NCBI GenBank assembly: GCA_019914945.1
Contig: CM034103.1
Location: 6,138,001-6,202,000 of the forward strand
Source: Typha latifolia
Lineage: Eukaryota; Streptophyta; Magnoliopsida; Poales; Typhaceae
Length of the DNA stretch: 64,000 nt
Direction: 5' to 3'
Shown piece after piece: positions 45,745 to 57,700 of the stretch (within the stretch, counting starts at the first letter, position 1; each line of letters starts with the position of its first letter). The notes under the pieces were generated by a model that had not been told where the DNA came from, did not search any database, and was given only the letters and a program-made list of their open reading frames with translations. Made by a program: the position numbers and the translations under genes.

Positions 45745-48336
45745 GGGTATGGACTTTTTTTTAAATAAAATAAAATTTTATAAATCATACCCTATATTTT
45801 ATCTATTTTATAATTCACACCCCATCTTTAAGGTTTTGTAATCTGACGGCTACTTTTTCCTTATAATTCTTATTTAACACCCTCTGTTAATTTAAATGGT
45901 ACGAGCAAAATAACATTACATTATAATATATGAAATAATTGATAAATACCTAAATTACCTATATTTTCTTCAGACGAGGGATAGAGAGGAGAAAAAATAG
46001 TGGTAAAAATATTTTAGTAATTTAATCAATATCAATTAGTTGAAATAACGTCATAAGTGTTAAACGAAAATTATAAAGAAAAATGAGAGATCGGATTATA
46101 AATTGTCAAAGACAAAAAATTATCAAATACATAGTAAAATTGTATTTGTATTCATATTTTATAAACAGATATGAATTCAAATAGTGAACTTAATTATCAT
46201 ACCCATTAATTACAGACACAAATATGAATTGGATATCAGATGTACCGGCATCTATAGGAACAAATATATTACTGAAACTTATACCACAATTAGTAAATAT
46301 ATACAAAAAGTTAATTTAAGATTTATCTAACAGCATAAAGTCTTTAGTATCATTATATTTATAATATTATTACATATAGACTTAGATATTGATTATTCGG
46401 ATACTTTTCCTCAATTTGAGAAAGCAAATAGATGTCTGCATACATAAAGTATATCACAGAAAAGCGATATCTGGGTTCAAAAGTTTGTTAATTTATTCAA
46501 CTACACTGTGTCACCGTGAAAAGAATAGCACATCAAAAGAAAATATAGCTAACATCTACTGTTCTTAGCAATAGATTAAATAAACATAGACCAAATGATT
46601 GAAAGGGGAGACATCGTCTAATATTAAGAAAAAAATCAAGAACAATCATGCTTAATAGACGATCTATAGGTCAGTTACATATGCTGTCATCTCCTACCAA
46701 TTCTGGTAACTGGACAAGAATTTCTCATCCCTCAATGTATTCTCTGCCATGCCTAAATAAGAAATTGAGGTGCAAAGGCCCCATTATTTTGATGAAACTT
46801 AATCAGAGATCAAGGAAGAATCGAGGCACAGCCTCATGAAGTTATCTGTTGCTGTCGTCAAGAGGGCTTCATTGATCTCAACGGGGCCGGAAGATTTGAA
46901 CTTCAGTTATCCTTCGAGGAGCTGTCATCGAACACCAAAAACAATGCCTCAGTATTCAGCCAAGAATACCTATCATGTTATTTAACAAACTAAAAGAAAA
47001 AACTATAACAAGGTAATGGCATTATTAATTACATCCTAGTTCAATCTGGCCCTTTCTTATAAGCTTAGAGGAATCATTTAGAAGTTAAAGGACATTACTA
47101 ATTTTTACCAATGAGAAAAGAGAGCATATGGGTAATGATGTACAAGTGTCCAACATTATACACAATATTGAAAGGAAAAGGAAAAGATGCTAGAAGAATA
47201 ATAGTAGGCATGCTATTCATAATTCATAGAAATTTAAGGAGCTTTCTCTTGAAAAATAAATGATTCAGTTTGATTAGAAAATAAAAATGTTGAATAAAAC
47301 AAGATAGCATGTTTATACCGTATAGACTTAAAGAGTTAGGACTGTTCTTTTGCACACTACTCCAAAGCATGTTCTGCTTCTCTCAGAAATAAGCTAGTTA
47401 GCTTCTTTTGTCCTCCTGTAGACCAGCTAGACCAGAGATTTATCCTTGACTTGTCATAGTTTGTCTTCCGGATTTTGCTGAAACACAGTAAAAAAAAGTC
47501 AAAGCAGATTAAAGATGAAAACAATTTGGAGGTACAATATCTGCATCAAGCAACAGACAACACACATACAGCAGATATATAGCACCAAACTGGATATTTA
47601 CATGGTAAATCTCAACAAATGGTGGAATTAGTGATCCTAAATATGCAATAAAGAAAAAGTATCAACTTGATGGTAGGCAAAGTTAATGCAATCTAGAAGA
47701 AAGAAGGTTCTAAAGATTAAGAAAGATATGGTTGAGTCAATCTGCATCAAAACCTAGTGTTAGAGGAGTGATGTTCTCTCTTCTCTATTAAGAACTCAAT
47801 TAGAGTTATTACCTATGGTATAACCAACAGGCAATTGCCTTTTGAGGAAAACCAATGTAGGAGATGTGAACAAAACAAACTGAAGCTTCTATGATCATAT
47901 AACTGGGAACAAATTTTGGTTATATAAAGATAGCAAATAAAGTAGCAAAAAAAGGAAAACATGAGGGAGGAACTTATTTAATGGATTGCCAAATAAACTG
48001 CTTGATGAAAAAAGTTACCATGAAAAGCAACTTGATGCTCTCAGCATGCAGTTTGTAGCTTCAGCTGACAAGGCTTGGTTGTCTTACTTTTTCTTTCTAT
48101 CAGAAGTACAATATCATAAAAGACATTCTGTGCCTTGTAAGAGCAAAATTTGCTTTTAATATGTAGATTCTATTTGACATGCATCTCAGTAACAGCTTCC
48201 TGAGATTATCAAAACATTTAAGGTAAATTACCATGGTCATTAATCTTCATTACACAAAGGGCTGCAGGCTGCAGACATAGTTCAGGTGTGAATGAACATG
48301 ACAATCTCTAACAACAGCCAAGTTGATTATTGAGTT
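45745..48336. other. Intergenic region downstream of the PPR gene
   Basis: AT-rich. No coding sequence recognised. 46135-46210 resembles 28480-28550 (old repeat). A GC-richer patch at 46840-46960 and possible splice-like signals could belong to the 3' UTR of the minus-strand PPR gene, but this cannot be shown from sequence. Confidence 0.6.
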
Positions 48337-50016
48337 TCACGTCACTCCAATCTGAAAGTCGTTAAATTCCATAAGGTAAGGATCATCACCAGAAGATTTC
48401 ATTTGTTTGTCCATCCCCTTGACAATTACCAGAATCTCCTCCATCTGCAAGTGTGACCTATCACCTGCGACAAACTCACAAGCCATACCATCTACCTCAA
48501 TCATGCTACAACCAGGCAGCTTCCTTACCTTTTTCTCCTCCATCCTCTTCCTGACCTTCATGACATCTTCCCACCTAGAAGCCGATGCATACATGTTTGA
48601 GAGCAACACATGGACTCCACTATGATCAAGCCCAAATTCTGCAAGACTCTCCACCATTTGCCTACCCAATTCCATGTTGCCATGCACGGTGCACGCATTT
48701 AACAGAGCTCCCAAAACATAAGAATCGGGCTCCATGGGCATATCCTTAATGATCCTCTTTGCTTCCTCAAACAAACCAGCTCGACCAAGAAGATCCACCA
48801 AGCTTCCATAATGCTCAACTCCTGGTTCAATCCCATAAATTTCATTCATGCTCTTAAAGATCTCACGGCCTTGTTCTACTAGACCCATCCGACCACAAGC
48901 ACTAAGTACACAAATAAAAGTGACCTCATTTGGCCTCACCCCTTCCACTTGCATCCTATCAAACAAATCTACCGCCTTCTTGCTGTGACCATGATTGGAC
49001 AACCCTGAGATCATGGACGTAAAAGCAAACACATCCCTCTCAATCATTGCATCAAAAACTTGCCATGCAGTTTCTATATATCCACATTTCGCATACATAT
49101 CTATCAACGCAGTCCCCAAAATCCTGTCTAATTCCATCCCATTCCTCTCCACAAAAGCATGGATCCACTTACCCTGCTCCAAAGCCCCAAGAAACCCACA
49201 AGCTGACAGAGCTCCGACAATCCCCGCATGATTTGGGCAAACGCCTACAACTTGCATCTCATTAAAAAGCTTCAATGCTTCTCTGAACTCCCCAGACTGC
49301 GCATACGCGGTAATCATAGTGCTCCATGAAACTGCATTTCTCTCAGGCATTTGTTCAAACATAGCCCGTGCAAAGCTAATGTGCCCAGATTTCACATACC
49401 CATGAACCATCGCTGTCCAAGTAATCACATCTTTGCTCAAACTCTGATCAAACAATTTCCTAGCAGAATCCACGCACCCGCAAGACGAGTACATATGGAT
49501 CAAACCGTTCTGCACAAAATCGTAAGACTCCCACCCGAGCCTAACGATATGGGCATGAAACTTTTTGCCATCCAAGAGGGAAGAGACACCAACACAGGCG
49601 CGAAGGAGGAAGGAAAAGGTGTAGTTGTTGGGCGAGAACCCCAAGGCGAGCATTTGCTTGTAGAGGGAGAGGGACTCGTAAAACAGGTCCTTTTCCAGGT
49701 GGGTCTTGATGAGGGAGTTATAGAGGAAGGTGGAACGGCGAGGGAGGTGGGAGAATAGGAAGCGAGAGTGGTCGAGATCGCCGGAGAGGGAGACAAGAGA
49801 AAGGAGCTTCGCAGCGGCGAAGGGGTCGGCAATAGCGCCGGAGACGAGGAGGTGGGCGTGGATTTGGTTTAGGCTGCGAAGGGAGAGGTGGGGGTGGTGG
49901 TGGAGGAGGGAGAGGGTGAGGAAGTCGCATCTTTTGAACCGTTTAGTCAAGGCAGGAAGACGCATGTAGACGTTGGAGGTGTTTGGTTTGTTGGGGGGCC
50001 ATACTTTATATAGCAT
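48337..50016 (-). CDS. Pentatricopeptide repeat protein, PLS class with E/E+ end, intronless
   Basis: A single open frame of 559 residues. The N-terminal 35 residues are basic and hydroxylated (K-R-F-K-R-C), suiting an organelle transit peptide, which is an inference. From about residue 55 PPR motifs follow one another: N-Q-I-H-A-H-L-L-V-S-G, L-Y-N-S-L-I-K, D-V-I-T-W-T-A-M-V-H-G-Y, V-S-W-S-T-M-I-T-A-Y, T-A-L-I-D-M-Y-A-K-C-G, F-T-S-M-I-S-G-L. The C-terminus has the E/E+ signature (K-K-V-R-K-L-P-G-C-S-M-I-E-V, then F-V-A-G-D-R-S-H) and no DYW domain. Such proteins bind organellar RNA sequence-specifically, often for C-to-U editing with a DYW partner. The first Met is at 50016; a second at 49965 (M-R-L-P-A-L-T-K-R) is an equally good start. 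The coding sequence is GC-rich at its 5' end and AT-rich at its 3' end. Confidence 0.95.
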   Translation of the reverse strand: MLYKVWPPNKPNTSNVYMRLPALTKRFKRCDFLTLSLLHHHPHLSLRSLNQIHAHLLVSGAIADPFAAAKLLSLVSLSGDLDHSRFLFSHLPRRSTFLYNSLIKTHLEKDLFYESLSLYKQMLALGFSPNNYTFSFLLRACVGVSSLLDGKKFHAHIVRLGWESYDFVQNGLIHMYSSCGCVDSARKLFDQSLSKDVITWTAMVHGYVKSGHISFARAMFEQMPERNAVSWSTMITAYAQSGEFREALKLFNEMQVVGVCPNHAGIVGALSACGFLGALEQGKWIHAFVERNGMELDRILGTALIDMYAKCGYIETAWQVFDAMIERDVFAFTSMISGLSNHGHSKKAVDLFDRMQVEGVRPNEVTFICVLSACGRMGLVEQGREIFKSMNEIYGIEPGVEHYGSLVDLLGRAGLFEEAKRIIKDMPMEPDSYVLGALLNACTVHGNMELGRQMVESLAEFGLDHSGVHVLLSNMYASASRWEDVMKVRKRMEEKKVRKLPGCSMIEVDGMACEFVAGDRSHLQMEEILVIVKGMDKQMKSSGDDPYLMEFNDFQIGVT

Positions 50017-51195
50017 TTTTCTTTTCTTTTCTTTTCTTTTTTAGTTTTTTTTTTTCAAAAAAGAGAAGTTTATATAGCTTAGTAGCAGTACAAGGTAAAT
50101 AGAAGAGGAGGAAGGAGTTTTCGACTAAACTGGCATTTTTAGAAACTTATTTATCAAAAGATACGCCAACAAAATTTAATATTAAAAGGAGTTTATATAT
50201 ATATATATATAGCTATCATGTAATAAGTCCATCAGGTAAATACTAAATTATTTAGAAAGTAAACCACTAAAAAATTCAATGTTGGTCTAGATACATAAAA
50301 TAACTAGACTTATTGGTGCTTTATATTGAATGAGAAGTACCACAATTTTGGGATGGTTTTCTAGTAAAATGCTTATAAGTTCACGGCAATTCCTTTCTAT
50401 AAAATTCTAAATTTAACTGTGATTTCTAATGTTTTGGCACCCTAGCCATGGATTGTGAAATCATTACGCACAAATAATTAAAGTCTAAAAAATTTTAATT
50501 ACAAATTTTTCACTACACTAATCACCATATATATATCACAACAATAAAAAAAACACTAAAATATATTATATTTATGAAAGCACTAAAATGATATGTATTC
50601 ATATCAAGATATATATTTTAACATGTAATCACAAAACCACCAAGTGATAAGTATTTACATCAAACACTATGTATGAAAATTTCACACATTCATTAGCACC
50701 TATCTTCTTTATAACATGCTCCTTTGCACCCTATAAGTCACTTCACGACCTCTAGCCCTCCCTCTATGTCTACCTTGATCGTGCACTGCCTCATGTGCAC
50801 CAGAAGAGGTGGTGATCGATGGTGCACAATAAAAGATGATCGTGGTTGATGCACTATAAAGGCTGATGGTGTGACAGCTATATCTAAACATCACGACTAA
50901 TCAATCACCTGTAATATGCTAACACACATATTATATACTGCTCTATGCGTGGCTCTATCGCAAATATTTAATAAAATATAAACCTACATAAAATATTTAA
51001 TAGATAAATAAAAATTAAATTATTTTAGAAATAGTTTAGGAGCACAATAAATACACTACGACCTCAACATCACTATAAGAATTTTACCCTATGACCACTG
51101 CTTTTATAGTGGCAGATGTGAAACTACCATTGCAACTCACCGATAATGGCAATTTTGAGAACCATTATTTATATTATTTACACTTCTCTTTGGTA
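50017..51195. other. Upstream region of the PPR gene
   Basis: It begins with a purine-rich leader (GAAAA units on the minus strand), then AT-rich sequence without an open frame of interest. An (AT)n run lies near 50196-50211. Together with 54423-54705 it would have formed a divergent promoter of about 1.5 kb before LTR D inserted. Confidence 0.6.
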
Positions 51196-51851
51196 GATTA
51201 TGTAACAACCCAACCTTAAAAAAATATTATTAATTAATTTTGGGCACGACGTGGTTGGCCACACTTTGGCCAGCCTCGTGCCCATGCAAGCTGCTCATGC
51301 AGCTTACGTGGTGGGGTGCCACGCATCCACTGTCGTTGCTGCAACCAACCGGCTGCGACCAGCTGGCCGCGACGGGCCCCAGCGCCGCCGCAACCCCTCC
51401 TCCACCGCCTTCCCTCTCTCTCTCTCTAAATCTCTATCTCTATCTCTCTCTCGGTCACTCTCTCACTCTACTCTCTCTCTACTCTCTCTTGCACTCTTCC
51501 CTCTCCTTGTTGCTGATGTCGGCCCGCCGCCACCTCCCCGAAGCCACCGCCGCCGGTGAGATCCCTCATTCCCACTCTCTTTCCTTTTCTTCCTCTCTCT
51601 CTCTATCTCTCTCTTTCTTTCTCTCTCTCTTGCCCGAGCTCGGGCTCGTCGGAGCCGAGCCGCCGGCCGTTGGCTGGCCAGCAGCGGCTAGTGACCAACC
51701 CGCCAGCTCGGGTCCGCAACCTCCTCCCTCAGCTTCTCTCTTTCTTCTCTTCCTCTTCTCTTCTTCTTCTTCTTCTTCTTCTTCTTCTTCTTCTTCTTCT
51801 TCCTCTGCTTCTTCTCCTTCTTCCTCTGCTTCTTCTCCTTCTTTTTGCACA

Positions 51852-51872
51852 GTGCTGGGCCGAGCCCAGCAC
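51852..51872. other. Hairpin in LTR copy D
   Basis: GTGCTGGGC and GCCCAGCAC form 9-bp arms around three bases. Conserved in place with the copy B hairpin. Confidence 0.85.
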
Positions 51873-53120
51873 TGATGGTAGAATTAATTAATTTATTTAT
51901 TTATTTAGGTATTTTTCTTCTTAATTAATGCAAATAGATTATTTAGACATTAAATATTTTAATAATATCATATATTCTTCAATATAATTTTATTAATGAT
52001 AATTTTTATAATTAATGATTAATTAGGTATAAATATAGGTAATACTTATATTTATTTATTTATACATCTATTAGATTAATATATAGATTTGTAAATTATA
52101 ATTATTAGATTTATATTCTAATACCCTCACATATATATGTTAAGTATTTCTATTAAATTCTTTTATATATGATTATTCTGCAACAAATAAAATACTAAGC
52201 TTATTTAGTTATTTATTTATTATTTTATCGAGTAAAGACTACATTGTCCCTAATTAATCAAGATAGTGAATGAATTATAAAATTTATTATAATTAGACCT
52301 TGTCTATACTTATAGTTATTTAGCCTTTTATTTTATTTTATAATTATATATTTAGAAATACTCTCATATAAAAGGAATTAGAACTCTTCTTCTTATGTTA
52401 TAACTAACATTTTATGATAATAATATAATTATAGTATTTGAATCGTATTTATAATATAGACCTAGTTATGTAATAAAAAATAAAGAGAAGTGATTCTAAA
52501 CCTAATAAATATTTATATTCTAATTGAATTAATTCTAATTAGATAAACGGCTAACATCATACTCTTAAATATTTTCAGATTCCGAACCCCCTTATGTGAG
52601 ACTTTGTGGACCCTAACGATGAGTTGATGTTTGACTGACGGACGTGAGAGATAAGTGGTTTGTGTCTTTTGATCAGACGGTGAATAGTCTTATCCCTTAT
52701 GCACCTTTCTTAAATTAGGATATATTATATCTTATGCACACGCATGATTATATGACTTTATATAGAGATAATTTCAGTCAAACATATTTTTATCATGCAT
52801 TTGATTAGGCTGATATAAGATATGAGTATATTGGTGATATATAGAGATGATTATACTATTATGATTTTATGTCGGGATGATCTCTATCATGAGTATACAT
52901 GTGATAGACTAGTAAAAATATATATGTTAGATACAATGTTAGAGTCGGCATTGCATCATTTTTTTTAGCTTCTTTACAACATAAATTCCTGAGTTGCATG
53001 ATATGTTATTGTACTGGATATATGCATATGATTTATCATGTATAGGAAATCATAAAAATACATATGTATGTAATGTGATATGATGTGATGGCTGGAACAG
53101 TATCTCGTCCGGACTGGTAC

Positions 53121-53390
53121 TAGACATACTCTTAGCGCATGATAGAGTATGGTGATGGCTGATGGTTGTACTCTTAGCATATGACAGGGTACAACTATCA
53201 TTAATATACCTTTAGCATATGACAGGATATGATTACTTTTTTTTGAGATACTCTTAGTGTATGGTAGGGTATGATTTATCTACAGAGATACCCTTAGCGT
53301 ATGGCAGGGTATAATTTATCTACAGATACCCTTAGCATATGGCAGGGTATGATTTATCTACAGAGATATTCTTAGCGTATGATAGGATAT
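53121..53390 (+). repeat. Minisatellite in LTR copy D, seven cores
   Basis: Seven cores of the type CCTTAGCRTATGRYAGGGTAT, spaced about 36-45 bp. The three middle units also share GATTTATCTACAGAGATA. Confidence 0.85.
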
Positions 53391-54422
53391 GCTCTGAGCT
53401 TGTGACATGATGTGTATCGAGTTTGGGGTTGGATACTGTAGTCTAGAATGGTGGATGATATTCAGAGTTGAGACAGATATCTGATTGTGATAGTGAGAGA
53501 TATATAGATTATATCTGGCTCTGACATATACGATTATCTAGTAGTTGGCATGCATCATGCATCATCATTAATGTGAATAGTATCATTGGATCATAATTGT
53601 TACACATGATATGTTGTTATATTCGGTGATGTTATATAATAATTTCATCATATGATATATTTTTTTGTTGAGGATATAATATGCTCATTTATGAGAATTG
53701 ATTTCATTCATATATATGTCATTGATGATACATATATACATACTCATACATGTCATCATGTTGCTTTCTGATTCATATTATCTAGTATATGATTTACTCT
53801 CTGTTTGACATCACTGATTCGGGGTAAGGTCTATTCACTGAGCCTTTTGTTCATGACTCTCCTTATTTCTTTTCTAGCCCCTACATATAATATGGTACGT
53901 GATACCAACTTGAGATATCTTGATGAGATATTTTAGAGCAAAGATGAGGTGAGCTATAGATGCGAGACGATATAGATGATAGTTTATATAAAAATTGAGT
54001 TGTACCAGTATTTGATATTTGTACTCTTTTGTATTAGACGATGATTTGTATAATATAGGTTGAATCATGACGTACTCTTGTATTAATTGTTTTAGTTATA
54101 TCTTGATTGTTTGTTGTGGCCTATGTGGGTCCTACCAGATTATGTAATGGTCTAGTGTATATTATTATAGATTTGGATATTCATATATTAATAGGTTTAT
54201 TTGATTAATAGTATGATTTATTTAGTGATGTATTATGTGATCATAGATAGGTTAGCATGTTTTATTTGATAATGTCATGATTATATGTGCACGAGAAAGT
54301 ATATGTGCACGAGAAAGTATCTGTGCATGACGGGCCTTGCCCGACCTGTCACGTGCGCCGCGCGTGACGTGTGGGTGCGTGGGCGTGCACATGCCCGTAC
54401 GGGGCGGAGGCGTTATAGATTA

Positions 54423-54563
54423 GAAGTCATATAATTTTATAAATAAATTTGTAACTCACTTATCTATAATAAATTTGTTAACTCACTTATCTATAATATT
54501 ATTTAGTATGGAGACTTGAAAGGGTCAAAATCTCAAGTTTTAGAATAAAGCATTAATAAGCTT

Positions 54564-54605
<42 letters not shown>

Positions 54606-54705
54606 AAAACTCAACGGAAGGACGCGTCATTCTTCCCCCTTGTTGTACGGCAGCAGAGAAGAGAAATAGATCGAGAAGTGCGTTTGAGAAGAAGGGAAAA
54701 AAGGG
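54423..54705 (+). promoter_or_regulatory. Proximal upstream region of the HIR gene with (AT)n
   Basis: Only 283 bp separate the target duplication of LTR D from the HIR start codon. It contains an (AT)n run at 54567-54603 and a purine-rich leader directly before the ATG. The (AT)n may supply TATA function about 100 bp before the start codon. An 18-20-bp direct repeat near 54445-54500 (AACTCACTTATCTATAAT) is present. Confidence 0.5.
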
Positions 54706-57700
54706 ATGGTGAGCGCCTACTTCATCTTCTGCGGGTGCATCGACCAGGCGAGCGTTGGTGTGGTGGAGCAGTGGGGCCGCTTCTTTCGGCTCGCCTCCCC
54801 TGGCCTCCACTTCTTTAACCCCTTCGCCGGCGAATGCCTCGCCGGCGTCCTCTCCACCCGCGTCTCCTCACTTGATGTCCGCGTCGAGACCAAGACCAAG
54901 GTCCCTCTTTTTTTACCCATTCCTCTCCATTTCGTATTTCTTTTCTCTTTATCGTGATCCGTAGCTTGTATGAGGGTTGTATGATTCGTCTCTTATTGTT
55001 TTGGTGATGAATTATCATCTTATTGTGCGATTTGGAATTGTTTGTTTGTTCTCAATTAGACCAAATGACTGGATGCCTAATTCGTAACTTATTTTCTTAT
55101 CATAAAAAATCCAAGAGCGATTTCATGAGTCTCTTAGAAGAGGGCTTTTATTAGGAGTAAGTTTGACATTCGGTTCATAGGTTGCAACATCTAATGATAC
55201 ATTCCATTCTTATACTTTATTTACAAAGAATGCAAACCAAACAAATAACCCAACTACCAACAATATGTCAAATCCATGTCAACTGCTTTGCATGTATGTG
55301 ATGATAGGCCATGCCATTGAATGATCATTGCAAGAAAGGGAGCTTGCTTGTGGTAAGCCCCTTGCATAGATGAAGATCACTATAGTTTGTGGTCTGGTTG
55401 ACTATCAAATAAGAGTATGTTATGCAAGATAGGATCCATGGGCAGAAGTTATCATCCAGTTAAGAAGAAAATAAAATCTAGAGCAATAAGAATAGGAAGA
55501 GAGATCAGATAAGATAACTGATATATCATGGGGAGTTATATATAAATTAGAGATGCCTATGTACCTCTATTAATAGAAAGCCAGAAAAATACTACAGTAA
55601 CATTTACTAATTCTCAGAGTACTTGCTACATATCTCTTGGATTTCATTTTGGTTGGTCTTGGTTTTCTCATCTCTTTTTATAGGACTGACAAAATTTTTG
55701 AAATCATGTATATTTATTGTTGAAGTTTGATAAAAATGCTTTTGTGTTGGATTCCATGTGGCCATGGTGGGCTTTCTTTTCTGTTTTTTCGTCAGTCAGG
55801 TGGTTTTTATAACTTTACCCTGAAGAGATATGATCCCAAGTATCTTTTGCTTGTAACATTCTTTACTTGATATATGGCTTTTGTAATTCTACTGAGATCA
55901 TGGTGTTACGGCAGCTTGGAGCTTGCACAAGCTTGAGCCATTATAAACCTCGCAATTGTGGGGCCTCAAAGAAAATTTAAATATCAAGGTGGGTCCCTAT
56001 TTTGCGGCTGACTAGTTTGAGATGGTCTGGCCTCTGGATCAAGGTGCCACATGTTAAGAGGATTAACTTAGTTTGGAACAAGTAGATAGATATGCTTCTT
56101 GGAGTACTTAGTATGGCTTTGCACTTTGAGTGCTGTACAACCATGGCCAAGTCTAGGAATATTACAACAATTGGAGGCAATCCTAAGCTAAGAAACTGTA
56201 GGAGCTTACTAAAAGGTTAGCATCATTATGGTGATATTGCCCATCTGGCAGTGGTGTTACACAAAAAATTAAAACCCGATAAAACTAAGGAGTCCAGTGT
56301 AGCAAATCATAATATCTATGATAAAAAGTTTTACATGTAAGAATTTATAAACTCTTTTCTGGCTCTAGGGCACATGTTTAATGCTTGAATATTTGATTAT
56401 TTCAGGTACTTAAATTCTTTTTTTCGCACATAATTTTCTAACATGTCAAACAGGTTCACTCTTTGATGCTTTTTAGTACTACAGGATAACGTGTTTGTGC
56501 AGCTGGTTTGCTCAATTCAATATCGGATTGTCAAGGAAAATGCTGATGATGCATTCTATGAATTGCAAAACCCACAAGAGCAAATTCAGGCATATGTATT
56601 CGATGGTAATTCCCATGATTGTAAACTGTTTTTAATGACACTATGTTGTTCTTTTTACAATTGCCATGTTTGCTGAAATTAGTGGTTCGAGCTCATGTTC
56701 CACGAATGACTCTGGATGATCTCTTCGAGCAGAAAGGTGAAGTGGCAAAGGCTGTTCTTGAGGAACTTGAAAAGGTATTCGTGTTTGCACTTATCCTTTC
56801 TGGAAGCTTTGAAGGTGTCACTGATGTGCACGATGTACAATGAATATATGAAACATGTTAACATTTTATTGTAGCCCTATTAATACTGTCCTTTAGATCG
56901 TAGAGATGCTGGATTTTCAGTTCAACAGATTATGAGTTTTCTTCATGAATATGTTTATTCATTATACATCTTTCATGATGGAGCATGATGTACATTTTAG
57001 AGATGTTAATAGTTGCATTCTTCTTTCTGTCAGATACTTTAGTTTGATCATCCCTATTGGCTATTGGATTGCTCACCTTGGTTGACTAGTCTCTGCTTGT
57101 GTAAAGACCTGGTCTCTATGATTTGTTTGCTAATTTCTTGTGGAAGTATCTTACTGTTTTATGATTTATCATCTTTCTTCCTTTGCATTTTGATTGTTAA
57201 TCTGTTATCTGCTCCAAATGAGCTTGTTATAAATCAACCAAATTACTGTCTTTAGAAAAAGACTTTGTATGGTAATATGCTCAGTATCTTTCTGTGACCC
57301 CTTATAGGTTACTCTTTGTTCACTTCTTTCTTCTGCTGTTCTCTGTAATATTAGCTATGAATTATTTATTAGCTGCGTCAGTATTAGTTTAGTACTTCAT
57401 TGTTCTTCATCTAATGGGAAAACAATGAATTAGGTTATGGGAGAATATGGCTATAACATCGAGCAGATACTCATGGTCGATATAATTCCAGATGCCTCAG
57501 TGCGTAGAGCAATGAATGAGATAAATGCAGGTAAGTACCTTCATTGAGAAGTTAATGGCATTTTTATGTGGTATAGATTTTCTGATGCGATCATGGCATT
57601 ATCTTGCATTTTAGTTTAACATTTTACACCTCTTCTTCCTCGCAATATCTTTTAATTTCTCTCCCTCAACAATTTCTATCAAACTACCTCCCTTATTCTA

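Larger units (their letters stand above)
51201..54417 (+). mobile_element. Solo LTR copy D of the long TGTAAC family, target duplication GATTA
   Basis: A complete 3217-bp copy: it starts TGTAACAACCC at 51201 and ends GGCGTTATA at 54417 (CA mutated to TA). Perfect 5-bp repeats GATTA lie at 51196-51200 and 54418-54422. It is the reference for the family here. Order: GC-rich start, CT tract (51410-51640), TTC tract (51740-51840), hairpin (51852-51872), AT-rich middle, conserved block near 52580-52700, minisatellite with seven cores, and a GC-rich end near 54320-54417. No gag or pol. A 5-bp duplication and TG...CA ends are diagnostic of LTR retrotransposons; the clade is inferred. Confidence 0.94.

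Noticed and set aside
49351..49758. 135-residue plus-strand frame inside the PPR gene
   Set aside because: Antisense shadow of the PPR coding sequence; no domain.
51240..51875. 211-residue open frame rich in Ser and Leu
   Set aside because: It is the translation of the CT and TTC tracts of LTR copy D. The equivalent frames in copies B and C are different lengths and broken.
53121..53390. CRISPR-like look of regularly spaced short repeats
   Set aside because: The spacers are themselves similar to each other, the cores vary, and the array lies in a plant LTR. It is a minisatellite.
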